Of a stretch of 64,000 nt of DNA, positions 47,092 to 58,343 are shown one piece after another. This DNA comes from Guyanagaster necrorhizus (taxonomy: Eukaryota; Basidiomycota; Agaricomycetes; Agaricales; Physalacriaceae). Made by a program: the position numbers and the translations under genes. The DNA is taken from contig NW_025064893.1 of NCBI RefSeq assembly GCF_019112545.1, forward strand, positions 840,145-904,144. Direction: 5' to 3'. Position 1 is the first letter of the stretch; each line of letters starts with the position of its first letter. The notes under the pieces were generated by a model, which saw only the letters and a list, made by a program, of their open reading frames with translations, did not search any database and was not told where the DNA came from.

Positions 47092-48127
47092 ATGTCTCAG
47101 GACTCTGACATGCGAGCCGTTGTGAAGGGTTTTTCAGCTCAGTTACGGCTCAGAATTCTTCGAGCATGGACGACGAATCCCACACCGGACGACGAATACG
47201 CATACTGTCGAACGAAGGGTCGTTGGGTACGATTATCCGTTCTCGATGCTCATAGGGCTACCACTGAATACTATCAAGACCCCTTGCTCACGCTGCGTCT
47301 CTATGGAGAGCGTCTGCGTTGCCTATAATATTGGCTGTTCTAACTGCAACTTTAGTAAAGTTGTTTGCAGTCGTTTTCGCGACGAGAAATACCACCGCAT
47401 CCAACAGTTTATTGCCATGGACAGTACATCGATGCCTGCTGTAGTACAGGCATGTCTGGACCTCCATCGTCAGGACTTGGTGCCTGCGGTGGTGAGGGAG
47501 GGACTGGGGCTCTCGGTACATCATTCCCTGGTCTGCTCCATTCTGGACTGACTCCCTCCGTGCCATGCATTACAGGAAAATACCTTACATGGACACAACA
47601 ATTCACCTGCTGAAACGAGTCTGTCAGTCAGCCTACCCAGCTTCCAGGAGTCTTTTCCTTCGCATCTTTTTCCATCGATCGATCCACACGCGGAGATAGA
47701 GACCGGCAGCACCGCCAGAATGGTTCAGGCATTGCGTCAACGAAACGAATATTTGCACAGAGAGAATGAGCGACTCAAAAAAAGGCTTCGTCTCGAAGTG
47801 GAGGACCAAGGTGTGTTTCTCGCTAATCTGTCGATTTTTGATGTGAACCCGCTTATGAATCAGACTCCACAGAGCCAAATGGTACGGCTTCTGTTTCATG
47901 AGATTTCCGCTCATGCCTTCAGCACGCATAACAGATTTCAAGTTGTCTTATTACTCCCTGAGTGGCGGCGACGACGTAGAAGAAAGTAAGTATCATTTTG
48001 CTTGTCCTGTCCAGATTTTGCACGGTCTCACACGGTCTCTTGGGACTTTTTTAATGCAGAACTGTGCAAGCGATGGATTCATGCCACTAGCTTGCCACCT
48101 CGGCTTGCTCGCAAGAAATTTGCCTAG
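47092..48127 (+). CDS. Zn2Cys6-like/coiled-coil protein, short paralogue 3
   Basis: Five exons (47092-47226, 47279-47515, 47576-47810, 47935-47985, 48060-48127) join in phase to 241 residues. The first intron again falls right before the cysteines, as in the genes at 27584 and 33850. Here the spacing is C-x2-C-x6-C-x6-C-x2-C-x6-C, which fits the canonical fungal Zn(II)2Cys6 binuclear cluster. The shared CSRFRDEKYHRI block follows the last cysteine. A linker leads to a coiled coil with TARMVQALRQRNEYLHRENE followed by RLKKRLRLEVEDQ, which has leucine-zipper-like spacing. A phase-1 intron follows, as in the paralogues, and the next exon is 51 nt like the 51-nt exon there. The protein ends early with a basic tail (LPPRLARKKFA). 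A cluster plus zipper suggests a DNA-binding dimer. It sits between the twin genes at 44157 and 48776 in the same orientation. Confidence 0.75.
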
Positions 48128-48677
48128 CGGCAAGGTTCCTAGGATCAGGGCATGTTACATAGCGGCTATACATATAAAGTCGTAATCTGATACCTTGAAT
48201 CCTGAAGTATTTCCCTAAATGACCGTCACGAAATCGTTCAAAAATTGTATCATGACTCTGCCGGCTCAAGTTGGAATGATTGAGGTACACACTGTATTCA
48301 AATACCGGTTCCGGTTCGCCGTCGTAAGAGATGTCTAGTCTCAAAAAGAAGCTCGGGAAGTCGTCTCATCAGTGGAGAAAATGCCGCTGAACCTGAATAT
48401 ATTCGATAACCATGCGAAAATGGATACCAAGGGCATGATGTATGGAAAGACATCATGCTCGGAGAAGATTTCCTCGTATAGATTCCTATTATTATTTTTT
48501 CATAGGTCGAAATTTGAGGGTAGGTAGGTAGGCAGGGGAATTACGCCGGCCCTGACCTCAGTTGGCAGTGAGCCAGAAAAAAATGCCAAAACGACTATTT
48601 CCAGGACCGTGTAAATTCTTCAGATCATCCTATCAAACACCGAGGTGGTAAATTCCGGCGGATTTTATAAAAACAGT
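48128..48677. other. intergenic, promoter side of twin gene B
   Basis: No coding sequence. A short GTAGGTAGGTAGGCAGG simple repeat lies at about 48520-48536. Confidence 0.4.
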
Positions 48678-48685
48678 TATAAAAG
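48678..48685 (+). promoter_or_regulatory. TATA box of small paralogous gene B
   Basis: TATAAAAG lies 91 bases before the start codon at 48776; a second TATAAAAA is at 48666. The matching element of the twin gene is at 44083. Confidence 0.5.
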
Positions 48686-48775
48686 AAATATGATCTTCAC
48701 TTCGATCTATCAGGACTTTCACAACAGCCCCACTGATCCCCCCCGAAGGCCATACTCTCTCACCCTCTCACTGTC

Positions 48776-49335
48776 ATGTCGCCAATATCCTCTTTTTCCG
48801 CGAAGTCGGGAGGAGAGGGAAAAACTGCAACGTTTAACGCATCTTTCCCCTCTGGCCTTCTGCCCAGAGGCGTAAAGCGGTCCATCGAGGAGGTCGACTT
48901 CAACGACGACGACGTCGAGAGACGTGGGCACCCAGTGTGGGACGATGTGAGTATAGGTTCTCTTCACTCAGGTGGCTGTATGCTGATGTAGCTTGCTTAG
49001 GCCAGCAGGCCCACCTCAGCTCTAACAAGCGATGTAAACATGTTCACTCCGGCCGCATTATGGGCGTCGCCTTGGGGGTCCCATTCGGTTTATGATGAAT
49101 GGACAGAAAACGCGATGACTACTAATATTCCAGTCGAAGGTTCGTTACGGCTCCGAAAGCGTGAACACTCTAACCTTTAATGCCAGTAGGTATTGCCTCA
49201 AGCCCGACAATGACCTCCGATCTCTACATGGAAATTACTCGTGTCATTTCTCGGTTGATAGAAGGGAGCATCACACAAAATGATTTGATTGAGGCGCTCC
49301 AGCGAGTGGCGAGCCAGTTAAAGCATTGGGATTGA
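48776..49335 (+). CDS. small protein of unknown function, twin gene B
   Basis: Three exons (48776-48946, 49001-49139, 49187-49335) join in phase to 152 residues. The protein follows twin A throughout. Exon 1 has FPSGLLPRGVKRSIEEVDFN and an acidic Asp run instead of A's basic run. Exon 2 has NMFTPAALWASPWGSHSVYD against FTPASLWAPR and SHSIYD in A. Exon 3 has TRVISRLIEGSITQNDLIEA and LQRVASQLKHWD against RAICRLIEGNITRSELIEG and LQRVASQLKQWG. Intron positions and phases are identical. The last 45 residues are the best conserved. The charge change in exon 1 suggests that the two proteins have diverged in binding or localisation. No known domain is visible. Confidence 0.75.
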
Positions 49336-51161
49336 ATGCTGAGGTGTGCTGTTCGAGTTTGCTGATATGAGGAGGACAGCCAAAAGGGCTTCTAGTGTTC
49401 CTAGTCTCGATTCCCGTTCTCTGGTAGTTTTTTTGAGTATTCGACACCGGTTCAAGATAAAGAAGCTAACAGAGATGATAGATGAATATCACACAGTTTA
49501 GAGAGAGAAAACAACGGCACTTGCGACAAAAGGCTCAGGGTTTCATCAAACAGACACAATGCGTCTACGTAATCGAAAACACTGACAACATTTAGAAGCT
49601 CTTCACAAGTACGCCAAAGAACGAACACGCCAGCGTGGTTGGCGTCATCCCCAATGACCAAGCACTAAGCTAACAGCCACGACCGAGCGACCGTCGATAA
49701 TAAACTTGAACAGCGCACCGAGCGCAGCGTCTCGAAAACAGGATGGAGACGAAGGCCGTGGAAGGTATGGATACTTTCAGCACCCAGTCAGCAGATAAGT
49801 TGAATATCATCCTGTAAAATCGTAGAAACCATGGAAACACTGAACAGTCATGGTTCAAAATCGTGAACTGTGATGACGCAGGCTCTGGCCTAAAGTTGAG
49901 GCCTCGAGGTGCCTTTGAAATTCTTCGACGCTAAGATTATTGAACAGCAACGTCTATAGAGCAGAAACGTGACGGAGAGAATGTTTCGCTGTGATTTTGA
50001 ATCAGCTTTTACGGGCGGAGGGGACACAAATAACCGTGTCACCTTGGATTTAAAGCCGCCTCTTCCCAGAGTATCTTCGCCGATGGTAGCAAACGTATGT
50101 TCCTGGGACCGGGAGCATGCGTGAGGCCGAACAGATTTAGGAAGTTTTACCCTGGCGATGAGATATCATGGAAACACGAGTCCGGGTATTGCTTCGAACT
50201 CCCGAGTAAAGCGCGCAGAAAATAGTCCTTGGCTCCAGGCGTTACCATGTGTTCGTTCGCAGTCTTTCCGCGGATCACAGAAATGCAGATACCAGAGGAT
50301 CGAGAGCTTGCTCCTGTCGCAATTCAGAACGGTATACGAAAGATTGTACTGTTCGCCACCGAAGAGGGACTCACTGAAGTGCGGCTCCGACCAGGGTAAG
50401 CCCGTTTCTGTTTAGTGTATGTGTCGACTCTAGTACGTTATCGGATTTGCAGTATTGTCTGCACCGGATGAGCTGTCCCAAGACTCCGAGAGCTGGCTGA
50501 GAAAAGTGTTACGTTGAACTTGGTGTTTTTGCCATTTCTCAACGAAATATTTCTTGATGGGATGGTCAAGGCTATTGATAAGGAAAATCAGTTGCGTGTA
50601 TCGTACCAATGAGCAGTGGGAATGGAACGAGCCCAGATGGTTCGGAGTCGGAACGTAAGTGATTTGTGGTGGTACGCCTTGCTACGTAGCGTACGTAGCT
50701 TTGATACCTTCGTAGCACCCCCCCACCCCCCTTTCGTTCTACGTTGCCTGGTGCAAAGTGTACGTAGCTGCTGGTACCTCACCATAGCCCTCAGCCAATA
50801 ATGCCGTAACTGTCCCATACCTGTCTATCGTACTCTCATACAATTGTGTTCATGATCTTCCAAATGAATAAAAATAAATATATTGAAAATAGTCAATTTG
50901 AGCTAACTACTGACATGTAGACAGCGTACAAACAATACACCAAGTGCGGTGTACACTACCTGCTACATCCACAGTCCATTGCCACTCCTCCTTGACCGCT
51001 GACGCCCTACTGCCGGTGCACATAATAAAATCATGGTTAACCTGCATCAAGATGAGTTAAGAGGCAGCGGCGGTGAAGGAACAAATCTTAGACCCACATC
51101 TTCCAGGAAGATTTTCAACACTGACATACCTTCATACTGCTTCATTGTTCACAGGAAACAG
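49336..51161. other. intergenic, no gene identified
   Basis: Only short frames are present. A GTACGTAGC-type motif recurs around 50690-50770 next to a C-rich run. I see no RNA gene. Confidence 0.35.
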
Positions 51162-51192
51162 GCTTCCATGGCTCAGTTGGCCAGTCTCATAT
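51162..51192 (+). pseudogene. tRNA-Met 5'-half relic
   Basis: GGCTTCCATGGCTCAGTTGG followed by CCAGTCTCATA is the 5' half of the tRNA-Met gene 150 bases downstream, with eight bases of the D arm deleted. The T arm and 3' acceptor strand are missing, so it is a fragment and not a functional gene. Confidence 0.6.
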
Positions 51193-51335
51193 GTTACAAG
51201 GTTTTATCTCAGTACTCTTAGCTTAAGTTACAAGAGAGGGCTGAGAGCGAGTTGGGGAGTAAGTTTGTGGAAAGTTGTGTGGAGAGTCTGTGCATAGATT
51301 GACTTGCATTTTGCATAAAGTACATATGCGAACGC

Positions 51336-51436
51336 GCTTCAGTGGCTCAGTTGGTTAGAGCGCCAGTCTCATATAGGCTATGATCCTTGATAAAGGAGTG
51401 ATCTGGAGGCCCCCAGTTCGATCCTGGGCTGGAGCA
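51336..51436 (+). tRNA. tRNA-Met(CAT), elongator, with 27-nt intron
   Basis: Acceptor strand GCTTCAG (51336-51342) pairs with CTGGAGC, allowing one G-U pair, followed by discriminator A at 51436. The D arm is GCTC-AGTTGGTTA-GAGC. The anticodon loop is C-T-CAT-A, at 51368-51373. The intron spans 51374-51400, directly after position 37, and is followed by ATCTGG. The T arm is CCCAG TTCGATC CTGGG. The U31-U39 pair seen here is also usual in elongator tRNA-Met of other eukaryotes. Confidence 0.88.
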
Positions 51437-51438
51437 GG

Positions 51439-51443
51439 TTTTT
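51439..51443 (+). terminator. RNA polymerase III terminator of tRNA-Met
   Basis: Five T residues start three bases after the tRNA 3' end. Confidence 0.65.
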
Positions 51444-51477
51444 CCTCTTCCGCCTCTTAAACTAGAGTTGTTAGTAG

Positions 51478-51502
51478 CCAGTTCGACCTTAGCTTGGGAG
51501 CA
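51478..51502 (+). pseudogene. tRNA 3'-half relic
   Basis: CCAGTTCGACCTTAGCTTGG followed by GAGCA copies the T arm and 3' acceptor strand of the tRNA-Met gene just upstream and is followed by a seven-T run at 51504-51510. No 5' half precedes it within a plausible distance. Confidence 0.55.
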
Positions 51503-51510
51503 ATTTTTTT

Positions 51511-52156
51511 GGAGCATTTCTTTTTAGAGATCAAATTTAGGGTATGAAATAAGGTTGCGCACGAAACCTGCGGGGGTAAGTTATCTGCATAATGTTACTT
51601 TGTACATGGAATATATGAGTAAATAGTATTGAAGATTGCGCAAAATTTGCTGCTCACGCTGTCGCATGAAAGGTAAGTTACCGGTCCGAAATCCTGGTGT
51701 ATCAAAACCTAGGGTTCGTGCGCAAATCTAATCAAATTCAGCTTTTCCTACCGTTGTCGCGCGAGTGACTTTAGAACGGAGCTGTAGTTTTGGTCCTTCT
51801 CTTTTCTTTAAGAACTTGTTGATCCTAATGTATGACGGGTCTCTACCCGCTTTGAGACGGATTCTGTCTGCGCGAATTATCACTCCTCAAGGATCTTCCT
51901 GAACAAATATTCAATATTCACCCTCGATCGTACGATTCTGAATGTAATAACAGATGTACATGAAAGGCTGTTATCAGTGCTTTTTATATATTTACCCCGG
52001 TCTATTTATGTTCTGATAATGGTAAAGATACATGTCCGTTGCTTCGTCGTCGCAGTTGTTAGGCAAAATCAGCCCAACTCTTGTAATATTACAACCCTCA
52101 ATGCACTCGTGCGTAAGTTTCATTGAAAATATAATGTACAGATACCGCTTCTACTC
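51511..52156. other. intergenic, no gene seen
   Basis: 3' flank of the CYSTM gene and of the tRNA gene. No coding frame or repeat was recognised. Confidence 0.4.
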
Positions 52157-52707
52157 CTAACAGATCATCTCACAGGGGCAGCCTGAAATAATTTCGTCAC
52201 GAGAAAATACGGATAAACAGTAAATTCAACTCACAAACGATGTCGGCAACGCAGTCGCAGCAACCCTACGTACGTAACGAATGAATAAGTCGAAGAGTGA
52301 GACGAGTACTTCAATAACTTACTTCACAACATTCTACAAAGGATTACGGGGTAAGTCAATGTTGATTGCGGCGAAGGTCTACGGTCTTACCGAAACAAAG
52401 GAAGCAGCCGACGAGTCCGAGGAAGCAGTCCTGTATTAAGCACGAGGTGAGCGGCGTTGTGATAAGCGAATACTGAGCCATAAGCGCACCTTTCCCGCAC
52501 CTCCACCACGCAGACGCATAGCCTGTCTCTTGTGCTCGCACTCATGGGTCTGAGTTTGGGTCTGCACTGGGGGGTTGGTAATGTCTGGAAAAAGAACTAG
52601 GTCGGACGTGAACCAAGAAAGGAGAAAGAGTACGTACTCATTCCGCCAGCAGCTTGGGGCTGGGAGTCGGTGGGAACCTTAGTGTGTGCAGTGGGTGGGG
52701 CGTTCAT
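52157..52707 (-). CDS. CYSTM (cysteine-rich transmembrane module) protein
   Basis: Six exons (52707-52638, 52584-52490, 52430-52391, 52333-52323, 52265-52235, 52182-52157) join in phase to only 90 residues. The N-terminal half is Pro/Gln/Thr-rich and disordered, then AMRLRGGGAGKDCFLGLVGC starts the conserved module. The module continues FLCFECCEGCCDCVADIVCC and ends PCEMIC. This Cys-packed single hydrophobic segment at the C terminus defines CYSTM proteins, which are tail-anchored in membranes and linked to stress tolerance in plants and yeast. The tiny fourth exon is 11 nt, and both neighbours are needed to recover the CECC pattern, so the structure is self-supporting. A start at 52707 is the only good Met. 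All introns are GT-AG. Confidence 0.88.
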
Positions 52708-54040
52708 GGTGCTGATGGGTGAGAGGAAAAGGGACGTGGCCTTATATATGAGCGTTCTTCTATTAATAGATGTTGCACGAGGCCTGGAGCCGTGACGTCA
52801 CATCGCCTGCGGGGAGCAAAAGCTATGCCTTAACCCCGCAACGAACGTGGTGAAGTGGATAGCCATCGAGGTGAGGCTAGGAAATGGCAGCAGTATTGGT
52901 TGGTAGAGGATCCTGAAAGGACAGACTCAGCGTGATCAAAGTAGATATGAAGGAGCGCCCTACCGACAAATCTCACGATACAAAGCTATGCCTATTTCAT
53001 AGCGCAGCACCTCATGCTATCCAGCATACACGCAGTTGCACTGGAAAGTCCAAAATGCTGGGTACATGTGCGCGCTGAGTGCTCAGCCTCGGAACAAGCA
53101 ACGAAAAAGATGCCTGCCGTCAGTTGCTATGCATCCCACGCACCAAGCACCCTTGATTATCGAACGTGATTCATTACCCGCGCATCGTGTAATGGAAAAG
53201 GTGGCAGCTTCCATGAAAACTTTGTCTATTGCCCCACGCAGATCGGTTGGAAAGTGACCGCACGTGCAAGGATAGGTCCATTACGGGGAAATCAAGTCGC
53301 CGAACTTGAACAGTTCAGCCAGAGATGGCAAGTGAGAAGATTTACAATTCATACCTTGCCCTTCCTTCGCGACACCTTCGACTACGTCTTCAGCGTTGGC
53401 TTCAGGTCGGTGAATAACGTGCCAAAATAAGAATTGCGGCCGGTAATTGTCTCTGTACCCTGTAGCGGGGATGAGGGGATTCATGAATAGTAATGCATAG
53501 CAGCGATATCGAGGCCTGGTATGGCCGTTTAAATAATTCGTGTCGTCCTAGGCGAGGAAATATATTCTGGGGCATAGTAACGCCGAGTTCATTGCTTGGC
53601 GCGAAAAAATAAAAGAGGACATCGCGGTCAGAGGCAGAGGAAAGTAGCTGATTCCGGCCGTGACTATACTTCAACAAGCTTCCTGCCTTTCTTGGTCGCT
53701 TCCCCCTCACCAAAACTCTGAAGATGATATCTTTTTCTGACATCCTGGACTGGACATACATTGACGTGTCACAATCTATTGTCCCAGTCAAGCATCCTCT
53801 GAAATTGAACCGAAGATGTCATCGAGTTGACCATCAGAGAACGCATCTCTGACTGCGCGTCTGCACTTGAGCTCTCACACTGATGAGAACTAAAGGGCAG
53901 CGCGAGCATTCGTCAGATTTGTCCAGTGTTGTATCAATTCCAGCCGGGTCCTAACCCTAGTATCTGAATATACAGCAAAAGACCAAGAAATTAGATCATG
54001 GCCATTATTCAGAAAGCTGGGTAGCATTACACAGCATAAA
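52708..54040. other. intergenic with an unassigned minus-strand ORF
   Basis: The minus strand has an open frame of 129 codons at 53402-53791. An overlapping frame continues to 53281 with RDNYRPQFLFWHVIHRPEAN and GVAKEGQGM, which reads like real protein. A frameshift or a small intron near 53480 would be needed to join them. I do not recognise the family. The remaining sequence is the promoter side of the CYSTM gene and the 3' flank of the ABC transporter gene. Confidence 0.3.
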
Positions 54041-57000
54041 CTACTTCCTCGACTTGTGCCGTTTCCCTATTTTAAACTTTGCTTTCAATAACTTCAGCAC
54101 CACATATGCTAGAAGACGATACAATACCATCGCAACAACAATAACACCAAGATTAAGTGGTGCGTTGATGCCTCCGAACTCAAACATATCTAACACCTGC
54201 TCCCCGGAACTAACGGCGCAAGTGCCATCGGCAAGCCGCTGATCATCGTCGCACGAGAATACCTGTCCACGGAACGCGTATGGCATTATATTTCGCACCG
54301 CGTAGCCAAGGGGTGAGAGTTTGTTCAACCTCTTGAGAAACTCGGGCATATCCAAGCTCATCAGGCCTGCCGGAGATGATTAGACAACAACAAAAGAAAG
54401 ACAATAGAGAAGAAACTTCGTACCTACCATGAACATCGCAACTGATAGGATGACATTGGTCACATTAAGCGCAAGTCCAGTGTTTTCGTTGAGCAGTGTA
54501 TTAAATAAAATACCGAGCGATTCTCCGGCGTTGACGATGCATAGCGCGTTTAGAGATACCACGAAGAACATACCGACTGTCCGGCGGAGATCGGTCGCGA
54601 TAGCCGTTAACACGGAAAACATCAAGCAAGATATAATCTCGCAGGGAAGTTCTAAAAGAACATATGCAATGAAGAACGACTCAATAGAGTAAGCTCCGTC
54701 ATCGTATTCCTGCACAGAATTTCAGCGGCATGTCCTTGGAAAAGAATGATAGATGGTACCCTGTAGAAAATATCCCTTTCAACAGGATAGACAGAGATAT
54801 TCTGCAGCATTCCGACAAAATACACTATGTCGTAACTATAAGTGATGCCCCTGAAGCAGATAGAACAGAAATGAGCTTACAAGGAAGGATCTCCTGGATA
54901 CAGCCAACACGATTCTGTATACTGATATAGTTGTGCCCAATCGGAGAATAGAAGAGACTCAAAACGATCTTTTTCCACGCATCAGAACGCTAAATAAAAT
55001 GGCCATGGCACTGAAAGACATACCCCAAGTCCTAGGACGTTCCCCAACCTTGCTTCCGGAACTGCTTTCTGACGAATGAATGCCAGATATCCACGCTTCA
55101 GAAGTATAGGTAATGACGTCGTAAGTGATGACATGTTCTTTTCATGCTTCTTCAAGTCCAAAGAAAGACCTGATGTCTTCTTGTGATCTTCGACCTTGGG
55201 CGCTAGCTCTCGGAAAGCCTCAACAAGCCTATCCACCTTGGCCCGACTGAGCTCCTCTTTCTCGGCCTCACGCAAATCTACAGAGACTACATCCAGAGCA
55301 AAATCGGCCGGGTTCATTGTCGAAGGGAACTTGAAACCAATAGTCGCCATGTAATCGAGCATATCACAGGCAGACCCTGAGTACGCCACCCTCCCTCCCT
55401 TAGTTAAAAGGAGTACATTGCCAAAATTCTTGAACAGCTCGGATGAGCTCTAGTGTAGCGTCGTGATAATCGTCCGGCCTTCTTCTGCAAGTTGCTGCAG
55501 AACATCCATGATTGATGCAGCCGTGAACGCGTCCAGTCCTGATGTAGGTTCATCAAGCCTGCGGATGAAAGATTCAGCCAAAAAAAAAAAGAAGTGAAAA
55601 AAGAAGCTTACATCAACACCTGAGGCTCTGTAAGCACCTGGATAGCAATACTGACCCTTCTCTTCTCCCCACCTGAGATGCCTTTGGAAAGCTCACTCCC
55701 AACCAGCGTATCCGCACAGTCCTTCAACCCCATTTTATGCATCACTTCATCCGCCTTCTGCCTCTTCTCCTCCCTGGACATCCACCCGGGCAGTCTCAAC
55801 CCAGCAGCGAATCGGAGCACCTCCCGAACGGTGCGATAGGGAAGGAGAGCTGCGTCATCTTGCATCACATATGAACAGAGCGCACGTACAACATCCCCGC
55901 TTGCAACAACGCCGTTCAGCGCTAGATCTCCTTCTGCGATGTATGTCGTCCGTGAAGTGGACTGGAGTCGTTGCGCCATCAAATTCAGCAATGAGGATTT
56001 CCCACTGCCTGAGGGACCGAGGATGACGTTGATCTTGCCTGCTTCGAAGCAAGTATTGATACCCTGCAGGACTTCAAGGCGTTTTCCTCCTCGTATGCGG
56101 ATCTGTAGATTGTAATCAATAAGATCTATGTCTACGCCTGCCACCCCGTTAGCTTCCCGGCTAATGACTTTGATTTTCTTCTGCTTGGGTTCATCGGCCG
56201 CGCGTTTGGTTCCTAGGACTGTGATGTCGATTTTGATCATGGACAAGAGAAGGATCTGAAGGATGAGATAGAGAATGGCAAAGCCAAGCATAGCAGCGAC
56301 CGGAATAGTCGCCCAGTCCTGCCGTGGAACTGCGAGACTCTATGACAAAGTTGCCACGGTAAGTGATGCAGTTGGGATCTGTCCGTGCGTCGCCAGACGG
56401 ACAGTCAAAAAACCGATCCTTGAATTCGTTATTAACCAGCGCAGTAAATGCATAGAACTAAGATGGAATGTTAGGCTGGCTATAGTGTACTATGAGATAG
56501 GCGCACCAACTGTGATATCCATTTTATCCAACGCAGATATATGGGTATAGAATTTGCTTGTATAAAAAAGCCACAAGTGAAGGTATAGGCGGTGTACGCC
56601 AGGTTTGCAATTAGAGTTGCAGTTGCAAAATTCCGGGAAATAGCAGATGAGAGACCAGCGAACAGCACCGAGATATAGTGATTGAGCAGGCTGATCGCAA
56701 AGTAGAAGAGGAATCGTGAGACCGAGGGCGCAAATCCAATCATAAAATACGATATCGCGGAGAAAATGAGGGAGACGATTATGTCCTCCAATAATACGTG
56801 AGCAAGGCGGTAGCTGAGAATCCAAGGTAAGACCCCAACAATCCCTTCACCATGCTCCCTATCGAACACAGGCAGTTCTATGATGGTCAAACGATAAACT
56901 TCATAGATGACCATCAAATACCCCTGAAGTCCGACTGCAGTATATAGCGCTGCTCGGCGTGAACGAATACCCGCTATCGAATCTGGTAGTTGCAAAAATA

Positions 57001-58343
57001 CCAAGCCGACGACCACACCCATCAAGACCGCCTCAATCCATGACGTTGTCATCCCTAGTGGGTCTCGGAAACTTGTCTTCATCGTACGCGAAAGCAGAGT
57101 AACCACTGTCCGCGACATGGGCGCCTTGCGATAATCAGATAGGGTAGGCGGAGGTATCAAGGTCGACATCGAACCCGTTTCGTATTCTGCAAAATCCTCC
57201 CTATAACTTTTGACAGATTCTTCTTGCCACGCGCTGATAAGCCTGTTGACACGGGCTCGAGCTGCCTCCTCGCTCTCTGAGGTCCGGACATCGATCGCTG
57301 CAGCATCAATGAGGTAGTCGGCGGGATTGACATGAGGGCTAATTGGATTCAAGTGACCTTCGAACCACGGGACAGCATCTGCAACAGGTCCGGCGTAAAG
57401 AGTATGTCCTTGCGACAGCAGCGTCACTCTATCAAGCATGAAGAAGGCCTCGGAACGAGGTTGATGCAACGTCATGATAATGGTTCTGCCCTTCTTTGCC
57501 ATGCTTTGCAGAGTCTTCACTAATTGAAATGCACTGGTGGCGTCCAGCCCAGTCGTCGGTTCATCCAGAAAGAGTACGGACGGGTTTCCGAGGAGTTGAA
57601 CACCCAGGCTAACTCGCCTCCGTTCCCCACCTGAGCACCCTTTGCGGCGAAATCCATCCCCGACGGGAGTGTTGGCGCACTCCTTCAGTCCAAGTTCAAG
57701 AATGATCTCTTCAACGAGCTGGGCGCGTTTTTTACTTGTAATTGAAGCCGGAAGACGAAGATCAGCCGCATACATAAGGGTTTCGCGTACGGTAAGGGTG
57801 GGTAGGAGGATGTCGGTTTGAGTAACATAGGCGTGGGTGATGCTAGAGATAGATGGCGAGTTGCTATGTAGAATTCACCCGCGTACCGCAAGGCGGCTGC
57901 TACACATTCGCCGCAACAAGACATTCAATAGCGTAGTCTGAAGGATGTCAATACACAGCAATTCCAGTAAAGTCAGAAATACCCACTTTGCTGCTACCAC
58001 TGCTGCCAATAATCCCAGTCAAACTTGCACGAGGAAAATCCGCATCAATCTGGGTCAACAGATTCTTTGATAGGCCCGCCTCTTCGTCTACAGCCTCCTT
58101 CTTTGCAAACCAGCCCTGACGCTCCCTCCGCACCACTACCGAAAGCTGCCTTATCTGCACATCCACAGGTGCGACAGCAGAAAAAGACAGCTTTTCTTGG
58201 TGCGTGTCGGTGAGGTACCAGTCAGATTTCATGCGAGGTGCTTCTGAGATGTCAACCTGCTTGTCATTGGCAGCTATTTCTACGACAGGGGCACTGGGCA
58301 CAGAGGCGCTGGACATGTTGGATGGATACCAGCGGAAGGTCAA
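54041..58343 (-). pseudogene. ABCG-type ABC transporter with a nonsense codon
   Basis: The order NBD-TMD-NBD-TMD is that of a full-size fungal ABCG exporter. NBD1 has the Walker A GIIGSSGSSK, split by an intron before TTLLN, the signature GCSGGERRRVSLG, Walker B VLFLDEPTTGLDA and the H-loop TLHQPRSEAF. The first membrane domain ends near RWIKWI. NBD2 has a perfect Walker A GPSGSGKSS, the signature [13 protein letters not shown] and [15 protein letters not shown]. Directly after the H-loop histidine, TAG at 55450-55452 stands where NBD1 has the CAG glutamine codon; in-frame coding resumes as SSSELFKNFGNVLLLTKGG. The second membrane domain continues to 54041. Two further oddities are Gly-to-Ser in Walker A of NBD1 and a missing stretch before ITHAYVTQTDILLPTLTVRE. 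The gene is otherwise spliceable throughout, so decay is recent, unless the TAG is a sequencing error. Intact, it would export lipids or xenobiotics. Confidence 0.7.
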
